Source: a virus
Length of the DNA: 55,216 bases
Virus record (IMG/VR): IMGVR_UViG_3300038549_000019
Coordinates: 1 to 55,216 of that record
Strand: one strand, 5' to 3'
The notes under the pieces are model-generated. The model had not been told where the DNA came from. It saw only the letters and a program-made list of their open reading frames with translations, and did no database searches. A program made the translations under genes and the position numbers. Below, in pieces: positions 15,426 to 21,174 of the stretch (the first letter of the stretch is position 1; every line of letters begins with the position of its first letter).

Positions 15426-15507
15426 GTCTAACCATTCCATCAACAACGCCCCTTCGGGGCTCGGACCCAGCCCTTGCGGGCTGGTCCGGTTATGTCGGTC
15501 GTTAGGC
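15426..15507 (+). repeat. attC-3 integron recombination site, copy 1
   Basis: R'' GTCTAAC (15426-15432), R' GTTAGGC (15501-15507), 82 bp. Contains TCAACAACGCC and the same ACCCAGCCC-TTGC-GGGCTGGT hairpin and TCCGGTTATGTCGG right arm as attC-1, so these two sites share a recent origin. Polarity plus. Confidence 0.9.
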
Positions 15508-15699
15508 GACACCATTCTGTTTCAGCCATCGATACAGTTCGCCCTTGATGTGGTCCGTCAGCTTCGTCCCAAAAGGACAGGTCTTTGCCCACTCATTCAC
15601 CAAGCCTCCGCTGTGGCAAATGAACTCTTCCAGCTTGTTGATTCTGGCTTGTAGATGCGCCTCTCTTACTGTGCATACCTCGTGATTGCGGTCCTTCAT
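15502..15699 (-). CDS. Cassette 4: 65-aa unknown protein, copy 1
   Basis: ATG at 15699 with GGAGG nine bases upstream; stop TAA at 15502-15504 in R' of attC-3. Product MKDRNHEVCTVREAHLQARI then NKLEEFICHSGGLVNEWAKT, helical, with two cysteines and basic residues. An upstream GTG would begin on the ribosome site and is rejected. No family recognised. Confidence 0.7.
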   Translation of the reverse strand: MKDRNHEVCTVREAHLQARINKLEEFICHSGGLVNEWAKTCPFGTKLTDHIKGELYRWLKQNGVA

Positions 15700-15747
15700 G
15701 ATTCGATTCCTCCACACTTTTTATTCTGTGTATGATTCGCGCCAGTC

Positions 15748-15806
15748 GCCTAACCGGGCGCTCAACCGGACCCCTGGCGGGGCCGGTTAGCTCGGAAGCG
15801 TTAGGT
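15748..15806 (+). repeat. attC-4 integron recombination site, copy 1
   Basis: R'' GCCTAAC (15748-15754), R' GTTAGGT (15800-15806), 59 bp, the classic short form. Left arm GCTCAACCGGAC pairs with right arm GGCCGGTTAGCTC leaving one extra C; tip CCCC-TGGC-GGGG. Nearly the same as attC-5 and attC-6. Confidence 0.93.
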
Positions 15807-16007
15807 GGCTTCGGGCGGCTCCACGCCAGCCTCCCGGAATACCTGCTCAATCAGGCGCCTGGCCGGGCCTCTGGGCTGGCGCGTCCCGTGAGCCCACTGG
15901 TGGACGGTGCGGGGGGTAGTCCCCAGAGCCTCAGCTACCTGGGCCACACCCCCCAGGATCTCCGCCAGGCGGTCCCAGGGGGCGGGGAGTGTTGTGGGGC
16001 GCGGCAT
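15801..16007 (-). CDS. Cassette 5, gene b: HTH regulator, copy 1
   Basis: A 68-aa XRE-like protein (VAQVAEALGTTPRTVHQWAH is a clear helix-turn-helix). The ATG at 16007 overlaps the stop of gene a (TGATG); stop TAA at 15801-15803 lies in R' of attC-4. It is paralogous to the phage regulator at 13558-13761. With gene a and a private promoter it forms a self-contained two-gene cassette; an addiction module or autoregulated switch is possible but not shown. Confidence 0.8.
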   Translation of the reverse strand: MPRPTTLPAPWDRLAEILGGVAQVAEALGTTPRTVHQWAHGTRQPRGPARRLIEQVFREAGVEPPEAT

Positions 16008-16279
16008 CAAATCCCCAGCAAAATGCGAGCGGCTCCGAGAGCCTTTTCCTCAGAATCGCCGGGGACAAAACCATCCTCGGCGGAGGGGCAGCACTCGCGC
16101 AGGGCGATCACGAAGTTTTCCGCTGCTTCTGTGTAGGCCCCGAAATCGTCAAGGCTGGAGATAGCTTCGAGGGCCTTCTTGATCTTCCACTCGAAAACTC
16201 GGGTGTCGTCGAATTTCCCAGACAAAACGACGATTCGTGCTCGGATCGCGTTCAGGATTTCAATCTTGACATGGCTCAT
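16007..16279 (-). CDS. Cassette 5, gene a: 90-aa unknown protein, copy 1
   Basis: ATG at 16279 with AAGGAGCCGAG upstream. Product MSHVKIEILNAIRARIVVLS..., ending ALGAARILLGI, helical. It is driven by its own promoter (16319-16347). The 40 bp ending just after its start codon (16274-16313) are the same as 23506-23545 before an early-operon gene. First gene of a bicistronic cassette with the HTH protein. Function unknown. Confidence 0.75.
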   Translation of the reverse strand: MSHVKIEILNAIRARIVVLSGKFDDTRVFEWKIKKALEAISSLDDFGAYTEAAENFVIALRECCPSAEDGFVPGDSEEKALGAARILLGI

Positions 16280-16318
16280 CTCGGCTCCTTGTGTCCTGGG
16301 CTCCTTGCCCGACAACAC

Positions 16319-16347
16319 AATATCGGCTCAATGTTCCGAATGCGCAA
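16319..16347 (-). promoter_or_regulatory. Promoter inside cassette 5, copy 1
   Basis: Minus strand: TTGCGC (16342-16347), 17-bp spacer, GATATT (16319-16324), preceded by a C-run and an A/T-tract. Same architecture as the promoters near 17.87, 21.97 and 23.48 kb. A cassette that carries a phage-type promoter is unusual. Confidence 0.68.
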
Positions 16348-16377
16348 GGGGGGGCAAAAGATTTTTTTAGGCCCGCC

Positions 16378-16436
16378 ACCTAACCACTCGCTTAACCGGA
16401 CCCCTGTCGGGGCCGGTTAGCTCGGAACCGTTAGGC
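16378..16436 (+). repeat. attC-5 integron recombination site, copy 1
   Basis: R'' ACCTAAC (16378-16384), R' GTTAGGC (16430-16436), 59 bp. Left arm GCTTAACCGGAC against right arm GGCCGGTTAGCTC; the extra base is T instead of C. Tip CCCC-TGTC-GGGG. It lies about 9 bp from the A/T-tract of the cassette 5 promoter. Confidence 0.92.
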
Positions 16437-16682
16437 CTCTGGCTCTTGGTCCCATCCCGAGTCCTCGCGCATCCTCTTCCCGCACCATCGGCAACAGGTC
16501 CAGTGGTGCCCCAGCCCATTCCCCTCCCACAGGCCGTTATCCTCGTGGGGACACTGCTCGATCAGTGCCTTTTCGGCAGGGCGGTAGATCGTGTCGTCGT
16601 ACTCCCGCATTCTGCGGCTCGCCTCGCGGGTGCGCTCCCACAGCAAATTCTTCAGCGCGGCTTTTATCTCGGGTCCGTTCAT
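16431..16682 (-). CDS. Cassette 6: 83-aa zinc-binding protein, copy 1
   Basis: ATG at 16682 with AGGAGGAAAG upstream (a longer in-frame start lacks a site); stop TAA at 16431-16433 in R' of attC-5. Product MNGPEIKAALKNLLWERTRE..., with CPHEDNGLW and CCRWCGKRM forming a probable zinc ribbon in the C-terminal half. Small zinc-binding proteins are also frequent in the early operon of this phage. Function unknown. Confidence 0.75.
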   Translation of the reverse strand: MNGPEIKAALKNLLWERTREASRRMREYDDTIYRPAEKALIEQCPHEDNGLWEGNGLGHHWTCCRWCGKRMREDSGWDQEPEA

Positions 16683-16714
16683 CTTTCCTCCTATGCCCGC
16701 CCCGTCTCTCATCG

Positions 16715-16773
16715 GCCTAACCCGTCGCTCAACCGGACCCCTGGCGGGGCCGGTTAGCTCGGGAGCGTTAGGC
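16715..16773 (+). repeat. attC-6 integron recombination site, copy 1
   Basis: R'' GCCTAAC (16715-16721), R' GTTAGGC (16767-16773), 59 bp. Left arm GCTCAACCGGAC, right arm GGCCGGTTAGCTC, tip CCCC-TGGC-GGGG. Textbook attC with plus polarity. Confidence 0.94.
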
Positions 16774-16774
16774 G

Positions 16775-17113
16775 CTACTTGAACAGTGCTTCAAAGATTT
16801 TGCCGCGAGAGTAGCTGGATTCCAGGCGCTTCTTCACTTCGTCCGTCATGCCCCTAGCGAGTTCTTCTGTGATCTGGTTTGCGGTGATGATGGCAAGTGA
16901 AACAAGCCCTTCTTTGGATTCGACAAGTTGAGCTTTAATCACCGGCACAATTTCAGTAGCCATGAACGCGGTAACTTCATCCTGGATTAGCTTTGAAACA
17001 ATAGGGCTCATCTCCCAGTGGGCTTGTCGCGTAGCTTCGGCGGTCAATCCAGCAATAATGGAAGGTTTAGCCTCGTCCAAAATTGAAGCAATTTGTTCTT
17101 GCGAAAGCTGCAT
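16775..17113 (-). CDS. Cassette 7: 112-aa helical protein, copy 1
   Basis: ATG at 17113 with GGGAG seven bases upstream; the frame runs on upstream through attC-7 but without a start site. Stop TAG at 16775, one base beyond R' of attC-6. Product MQLSQEQIASILDEAKPSII... ends SYSRGKIFEALFK; long amphipathic helices throughout. The ending recalls small proteins seen in phages, but I cannot name a family. The coding base composition looks lower in GC than cassette 3. Confidence 0.75.
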   Translation of the reverse strand: MQLSQEQIASILDEAKPSIIAGLTAEATRQAHWEMSPIVSKLIQDEVTAFMATEIVPVIKAQLVESKEGLVSLAIITANQITEELARGMTDEVKKRLESSYSRGKIFEALFK

Positions 17114-17127
17114 TGCGTTTCTCCCGC

Positions 17128-17227
17128 GCCTAACTCGGCGCTCAACCGGACCCAACCGCCACGGGCATCCGGCTTTATTCGTGTTTGGACCAATGGCGGT
17201 TGGTCCGGTTAGCTTGGGCCGTTAGGC
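17128..17227 (+). repeat. attC-7 integron recombination site, copy 1
   Basis: R'' GCCTAAC (17128-17134), R' GTTAGGC (17221-17227), 100 bp. Long paired arms CTCAACCGGACCCAACCGCC and TGGCGGTTGGTCCGGTTAG; the left arm has two extra C bases (extrahelical), the usual hallmark of attC polarity. Larger unpaired tip than the others. Confidence 0.93.
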
Positions 17228-17228
17228 C

Positions 17229-17492
17229 TCAACGCCAGTTAACATGCATGCCTTCGGTTTCTCTGTGGTCCCACCGGTGCCCACACATCTCACACACCTT
17301 TTCAGACAGAGCAATATACCAAAATGCATCACCTTTGGTCACTAGTCGGTGCTGTGGTCGCAATAAAATGTAAGTGTTGAAACTCTCGCAATCTGGACAA
17401 CGCAATGTGTTTAACAAACCGCCTAACCCATCGTTCAACCCGGACGTTACCTCCATGGACTGCTGTTCTCCTTCGTTATTCGTGATTTCCAT
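17229..17492 (-). CDS. Cassette 8: 87-aa zinc-ribbon protein, copy 1
   Basis: ATG at 17492 just after GGAGGGAG; stop TGA at 17229, one base beyond R' of attC-7. RCPDCESF and KVCEMCGHRW give a four-cysteine zinc ribbon. The first ~24 codons lie inside attC-8, whose R'' core (17421-17427) is read as part of the gene, so coding sequence and recombination site overlap. Function unknown. Confidence 0.78.
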   Translation of the reverse strand: MEITNNEGEQQSMEVTSGLNDGLGGLLNTLRCPDCESFNTYILLRPQHRLVTKGDAFWYIALSEKVCEMCGHRWDHRETEGMHVNWR

Positions 17493-17545
17493 ACTCCCTC
17501 CAAAGTTTCGGCGTCGGTAACGCCGGTTAAGTCCAGTCGCTAGGC
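17421..17545 (+). repeat. attC-8, last and atypical attC of the array, copy 1
   Basis: R'' GCCTAAC (17421-17427), R' GCTAGGC (17539-17545; T to C against GTTAGGC), 125 bp. Arms CAACCCGGACGTTACC and GGTAACGCCGGTTAAG pair with extra bases on the R'' side. The large tip holds the ribosome site and start codon of the cassette 8 gene. The changed R' core should weaken cleavage and may fix the array end. Confidence 0.7.
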
Positions 17546-17836
17546 GCGATTCAAAGCGTTGCGCGCTATTTCGTGGGCATTTACGATATCCTTCGAATAT
17601 TGCACGGCCACCAATTCTTCCCGGTATCGTTCAGACCTGTCCTGCGTATCGTTCAACTGTTCGATAATTTCTAATAGTTGATCTTCTACTTGCCGTCCCC
17701 TTGTCGCCTCTATTCGGCTGAGCAGCCATTCCACTCTCTCGTCTAGCCCGGCGCGCTTCCACTCCGTGTCATCAAATAGGCCGTCATGCAGCATCCACTT
17801 GATTCGGTTGAGTTGGTCCTCTGTGTTGCCGTCCAT
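17540..17836 (-). CDS. 98-aa coiled-coil protein upstream of the array, copy 1
   Basis: ATG at 17836 with AGGTGAG upstream; stop TAG at 17540-17542 inside the altered R' of attC-8. Product MDGNTEDQLNRIKWMLHDGL..., with a long charged helix (LLEIIEQLNDTQDRSERYRE). It has its own promoter at 17855-17883 and is the first gene read into the array, so this promoter probably also drives the cassettes. Function unknown. Confidence 0.75.
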   Translation of the reverse strand: MDGNTEDQLNRIKWMLHDGLFDDTEWKRAGLDERVEWLLSRIEATRGRQVEDQLLEIIEQLNDTQDRSERYREELVAVQYSKDIVNAHEIARNALNRA

Positions 17837-17854
17837 CTCTCTCACCTCGATACC

Positions 17855-17883
17855 AGTATGGGCCCTGGGTGGCCCGTGCGCAA
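17855..17883 (-). promoter_or_regulatory. Promoter reading into the cassette array, copy 1
   Basis: Minus strand: TTGCGC (17878-17883), 17-bp spacer, CATACT (17855-17860). Upstream come eight C and then an A-tract (AAAAAAA), as in the other members of this promoter family. Transcripts from here run through the 98-aa gene and on into cassettes 8 to 1. Confidence 0.68.
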
Positions 17884-17912
17884 GGGGGGGGACGTGCAAA
17901 CTTTTTTTGTTA

Positions 17913-18449
17913 TTAAGTGTTGTTACCACTGCCATAGTTGTCATCCCACCCGCCCGAATATGTTTCTTTATCCTGGGCGCACTCGATGCATTTATTTTTG
18001 ATTTCGCGCTGCAATCTATTATTAAGACCAACTTCGTACGATAGAGCGCTCATGAGCCCCTCGTTTTGTTTTTCTAGCCAGTCAATATGCCCATTGGCTA
18101 TTTCCAGCTCTTTTTTTAATTTGTTTACAATATTTTGCTGCATACAGCCTCCAATCAGTGTTTGCACCTGTAACCATAGCTCCGCCTCTGTCCCGTGCGC
18201 CGCCTCCCAAGTTTTCGGCCCAGCGTGATAGGCGACTCCCCATCCCCCTTGCCGGTGGTGGGCCGGGCACAGCGGGATCGAGTGGAGGTGGCAGGACCGT
18301 TTGCCCGCTCCAATATGCCGCCCTGTCTCAGGGTGGCGTTTGAGGTGGTGCACCTCCGCAGGCGTCCCAGGATACCCATTATTCAGGCAAACTATGCACC
18401 CAAGCGATACAATAGCGTCAAGGTATTCTTTCTCCTCATTTGTAGCCAC
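17913..18449 (-). CDS. Ref-like HNH nuclease with coiled-coil extension, copy 1
   Basis: A 178-aa protein. Residues 1-100 match the nuclease domain of P1 Ref-type (RecA-dependent) HNH proteins: LGCIVCLNNGYPGTPAEVHH, IPLCPAHHRQGGWGVAYH and TWEAAHGTEAELW. Residues 103-178 are a coiled coil (LKKELEIANGHIDWLEKQNE) with CIEC and a Gly/Asn-rich end. Met103 is preceded by GGAGG at good spacing, so a separate C-terminal product is possible. The ATG overlaps the zinc-ribbon gene end by 14 bp. Confidence 0.82.
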   Translation of the reverse strand: MATNEEKEYLDAIVSLGCIVCLNNGYPGTPAEVHHLKRHPETGRHIGAGKRSCHLHSIPLCPAHHRQGGWGVAYHAGPKTWEAAHGTEAELWLQVQTLIGGCMQQNIVNKLKKELEIANGHIDWLEKQNEGLMSALSYEVGLNNRLQREIKNKCIECAQDKETYSGGWDDNYGSGNNT

Positions 18450-18876
18450 TGTCTCGCCTCGCCTTCATTCGTGCCTTTGCGCGTCTGTTTGCTGCGATAC
18501 ATTTTTTGCATCGTCTATATCCAGGCTCTGGATCATGCGCTCCACAAGTGCTACATTTGCCCTCCTGTCGCCTGCGTTCTCGGTATTTTTTTGTTGCCTC
18601 GTCGTGGTACTCCTGGCAGTACCCACATTTTTGCCGCCCTGGCATGGCCTCCGCTTTACCGCATGATATACAAATTCCCAGCGCTGCCAAGGCCTTCCTG
18701 CGCACTAATACACGGGGCGGGGTCCCCTTCCTGTTGTCTCGGCACTTTTGGCACGATCCGAGCCCTCCGTCCGCAGGCGCACCACAATAATAGCAAAGGC
18801 CAGCCGCTCGTCTTTCCCAATAAATTGTCTTTTTTTGCTTCCTGTTTTTCCGTTGCTCCAGGATTTCCGCCCTCAC
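18436..18876 (-). CDS. Triple zinc-ribbon basic protein, copy 1
   Basis: A 146-aa protein with three CxxC...CxxC units (CYYCG/CQKC, CISCG/CGYC, CSTCG/CKKC) separated by Arg/Lys-rich linkers, so probably nucleic-acid binding. It starts with GTG overlapping the DnaB stop (GTGA), with GGGGAGG upstream. Such proteins occur in phage replication or recombination blocks. The C-terminal RRAKARMKARRDSGYK is strongly basic. Exact role unknown. Confidence 0.78.
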   Translation of the reverse strand: MRAEILEQRKNRKQKKTIYWERRAAGLCYYCGAPADGGLGSCQKCRDNRKGTPPRVLVRRKALAALGICISCGKAEAMPGRQKCGYCQEYHDEATKKYRERRRQEGKCSTCGAHDPEPGYRRCKKCIAANRRAKARMKARRDSGYK

Positions 18877-20225
18877 AATTGCCTCCCCTGCCGTGGAGCT
18901 TGTTGACTGGTATATGACGTTTCCCTAGTAACAACCTCATATCGTTGATATTGTCCGTTGAACGCCATGGGAATTTGCCCCAGGGGCCCCGCACGGTGCT
19001 TTGCGATGAGCAGTTCGGCTGTATTATCAACCTCTCCCGTATCGGGCTTGTTTTGCCGGTGCAAAAACAACACACAATCAGCATCCTGCTCGATACAACC
19101 AGACCCACGCAAATCCGCTAATCTAGGTGCCGTGCTGGATCTTCCTTCAACCTCCCGGTTCAGCTGACTCAGGAGTAATACTGGGACGTTTTTGTCTTTG
19201 GCACAGATTTTGAGAGCCCTGGTGATGTCCCCCAACGCTTGATCTTCCCTGCGTTTTGCGTCCGGTTGTGATATGAGTTGGAGATAATCTACTACCACCA
19301 GCGCAGGCAATTCACCGGCCTGCTGGATAGCCCTGTCAACCTGTGATACAATTTGTGATACATTGATAGCAGCCCTGTCATTTATTAATAGCTGTTTCTT
19401 CCGCAGGTCAGCCACTGCCCTGTGTACAAGCCCACGCTGGTAATCCCTAGCCGTGCCGGTGGTTAGCACGCTCATCGGGACAGACGCTGTATTGGCCACT
19501 AGCCTCGTCATGATCTCCTCGTCTGGCATCTCCAGGGAAAAAACCAGTACTGGCCCTGTGGCACATGCAGCCAATGCCCAGTTCAGAGCTAGGGCCGTCT
19601 TGCCTATCCCGGGCCTAGCGGCCAGCACATACAGCCTACCAGGGCACAACCCCCCCAGCACTGCGTCTACCCGAGCCATACCCGTTGGAGCACCCCCCGT
19701 CCAGGCATGGCCGTCTAACCGGCCTAGGACGCGTTCTAAGGCCTCCGAACACTGTTTCAGGTGGTTACCCTGCCCGCCAACCGCCAGACGCGCCAGAGAG
19801 GCCCCTAGGGCCTCTGCAAGGGCATCCGGTGTATCCTGGGCAAATGCGTCCCGTACGAGCTGGGTCCCCAGCCGGATCAAATCCCGGCGTTTGCGGTCCC
19901 GCTGGAGGATCGCTACCAGCGCCCCAGGCCGCGCCACGTCTAGCCCGGATAGGATCTCGGTCAGCCCGGACCAGTCGCCAACACGCCCGAGATCACCGTG
20001 GCTCCGCAGCTGGTCGGCTAGGGCGGCGAGGCTCAGCTCCTGCCCGGCGGCCTGGAGGGCGGCGGCAGCCCGGTAGACCGCCCGGTGCTGCGGCACCAAA
20101 AAATCCTCCGGGACCAGCACGGGCAGCCATTCCGCCGCATCCGCGTCTGCCCCTGGTGCGCACAGGGTGGTCAGCAGGTCGCGTTCCACGCGGGGGTCAT
20201 GGGGGGGGGCCTGATTTGGGGTCAC
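18873..20225 (-). CDS. dnaB: Replicative DNA helicase DnaB, copy 1 (complete)
   Basis: A 450-aa DnaB-family helicase. N-terminal domain (RVERDLLTTLC; DFLVPQHRAVYRAAAAL), RecA-like domain with Walker A ARPGIGKTA (about residue 207), FSLEMPDEEIMTRL, Walker B LVVVDYLQLI and LLLSQLNREVEGR. It unwinds the fork together with the O-like initiator encoded just upstream. GTG start overlaps the initiator stop (GTGA), with GGAGG seven bases before. Phage P or host loader functions are not separately seen; the phage encodes its own helicase like P22 gp12. Confidence 0.94.
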   Translation of the reverse strand: MTPNQAPPHDPRVERDLLTTLCAPGADADAAEWLPVLVPEDFLVPQHRAVYRAAAALQAAGQELSLAALADQLRSHGDLGRVGDWSGLTEILSGLDVARPGALVAILQRDRKRRDLIRLGTQLVRDAFAQDTPDALAEALGASLARLAVGGQGNHLKQCSEALERVLGRLDGHAWTGGAPTGMARVDAVLGGLCPGRLYVLAARPGIGKTALALNWALAACATGPVLVFSLEMPDEEIMTRLVANTASVPMSVLTTGTARDYQRGLVHRAVADLRKKQLLINDRAAINVSQIVSQVDRAIQQAGELPALVVVDYLQLISQPDAKRREDQALGDITRALKICAKDKNVPVLLLSQLNREVEGRSSTAPRLADLRGSGCIEQDADCVLFLHRQNKPDTGEVDNTAELLIAKHRAGPLGQIPMAFNGQYQRYEVVTRETSYTSQQAPRQGRQL

Positions 20226-21121
20226 ACTGTCACCTCCTCGAGTGGTAGCGGTTGTGGGTTATTGGTGCGCCTGTAAATTTCAGCTTTTACAGCCCGGGCC
20301 CACGGTGGTGTTTTGCCATTTTTCCCAGGCCCGAACCAGAACTGGATTGCATTTGGGTAGTCGCCTGGGTCCTGGAGCCAATCCAGCGCGGCAGCCTCCA
20401 GCAGGTCCAGGGTAACCTCCGGGTGGGCATCGAGCAAATCCTCGACTGCGCCAACGGCGTCGACGAGATCGTGGCGGATTGGCCTGCTGTCCCTGGACGT
20501 GGGCCACTGGGCTAGCAGGCGTTGCACTAGCCCCACCACCTCGGGCCGGTAGCCCTGGATACGCTCTGCCTGCCGTTTGCGCTTGGGTTTTGGCTCCGGC
20601 GCGGCAGCCGTTCCCCCCTGGGGGGTAGGGGGGGGTACTTCTGTTACTGATACTGTTACTGATACTGGTTCCGAAAGGGTTTCAGAAGGGTTCGCCAAGG
20701 GTTCCGAAAGGGTTTCATCTTTGGGCACCTCAGCCCCGAAGTGATGACCGCAGACCCTTAGAAAATCTAGCTTCCACTGGCATAGTTCAGGTATCTGCTC
20801 CACGATCTTCCGGGCGCACTTGCACTGATTGGGATTTTCGAGGGGGTTCCACTCCAGATGCTTGCGAACCCACACCCATTTAGAGGTTCCGCAACGGTTT
20901 GCAAAACCCTTCTGGAACAGTTCCGCAAACCCTTCTGAAACCCTTTCTGAACCCCATCCGAGGTCTTCCGCGACATAGGCATCCGGTAGCCTGAACACGC
21001 CTACAAGGGTCCCGTGTTGGCAGCTCAGGAGATAACACGCCAGGATGCGCCCCGTGTCGCTAAGGGTGGATGTGGTCTCACTGGACCAGAACGAGCTGTA
21101 GACCTTTCCGTAGTCGCGCAT
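20222..21121 (-). CDS. O-like replication initiator with internal iterons
   Basis: A 299-aa protein. The N-terminal part (DYGKVYSSFWSSETTSTLSD; ACYLLSCQHGTLVGVFRLP; LFQKGFANRCGTSKWVWV) resembles the winged-helix domain of phage replication proteins of the O/DnaD-like type. A low-complexity Pro/Lys linker follows, then a C-terminal helical part that may recruit DnaB. The start is ATG 21121 with GGAGG seven bases upstream. The gene contains the repeats described as candidate origin, as lambda O does. Confidence 0.78.
   Translation of the reverse strand: MRDYGKVYSSFWSSETTSTLSDTGRILACYLLSCQHGTLVGVFRLPDAYVAEDLGWGSERVSEGFAELFQKGFANRCGTSKWVWVRKHLEWNPLENPNQCKCARKIVEQIPELCQWKLDFLRVCGHHFGAEVPKDETLSEPLANPSETLSEPVSVTVSVTEVPPPTPQGGTAAAPEPKPKRKRQAERIQGYRPEVVGLVQRLLAQWPTSRDSRPIRHDLVDAVGAVEDLLDAHPEVTLDLLEAAALDWLQDPGDYPNAIQFWFGPGKNGKTPPWARAVKAEIYRRTNNPQPLPLEEVTV
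20641..20956. other. Candidate replication origin (iterons inside initiator gene)
   Basis: Two perfect copies of GGTTCCGAAAGGGTTTCA (20667-20684 and 20700-20717) with 33-bp period, next to a doubled 12-mer CTGTTACTGATA (20641-20664). About 235 bp away, 20928-20953 is a near-perfect inverted copy of 20667-20692 (one mismatch in 26), beside related motifs (GGTTCCGCAACGGTTTGC at 20885). Direct and inverted iterons inside the initiator gene match the plan of the lambda origin. Confidence 0.65.
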
Positions 21122-21174
21122 CTCACGCCCTCCGCTTCCACGCCTCGTCAATCCAGGAGGTTGTAATTGACAGC

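Larger units (their letters stand above)
13947..17545 (+). mobile_element. Integron-type gene-cassette array without integrase (8 cassettes), copy 1
   Basis: Between a boundary core site (GTTAGGC at 13947-13953) and the last attC (17421-17545) lie eight units, each made of one or two small genes plus one attC site. Cassette borders (G^TT) fall after 13947, 14397, 14794, 15501, 15800, 16430, 16767, 17221 and 17539. attC polarity, judged by the extra base in the arm next to R'' (CTCAACC against CTAACC), is plus-strand for all sites. All genes are minus-strand. No integron integrase gene exists in the window, so this is a CALIN-type array (attC cluster lacking an integrase) inside a phage. Confidence 0.9.
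12003..19906. repeat. Long direct repeat, identical part, copy 1 (pairs with 47313-55216)
   Basis: From 12003 to 19906 the sequence is repeated at 47313-55216 with no difference seen: every ORF translation is the same and all rows compared by eye match. This part carries holin to DnaB, including the whole cassette array. The abrupt switch from divergent to identical suggests an assembly path that joined two variants of one circular genome, or recent recombination between them. Confidence 0.93.

Noticed and set aside
14602-15654. 350-aa plus-strand open frame across cassettes 2-4
   Set aside because: It crosses attC-2 and attC-3, has Arg/Pro-rich low-complexity translation, no ribosome site, and is antisense to the well-supported cassette 3 gene.
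13902-17545. CRISPR array
   Set aside because: Repeats are structured, of unequal length and separated by genes of 200-700 bp; they fit attC sites.
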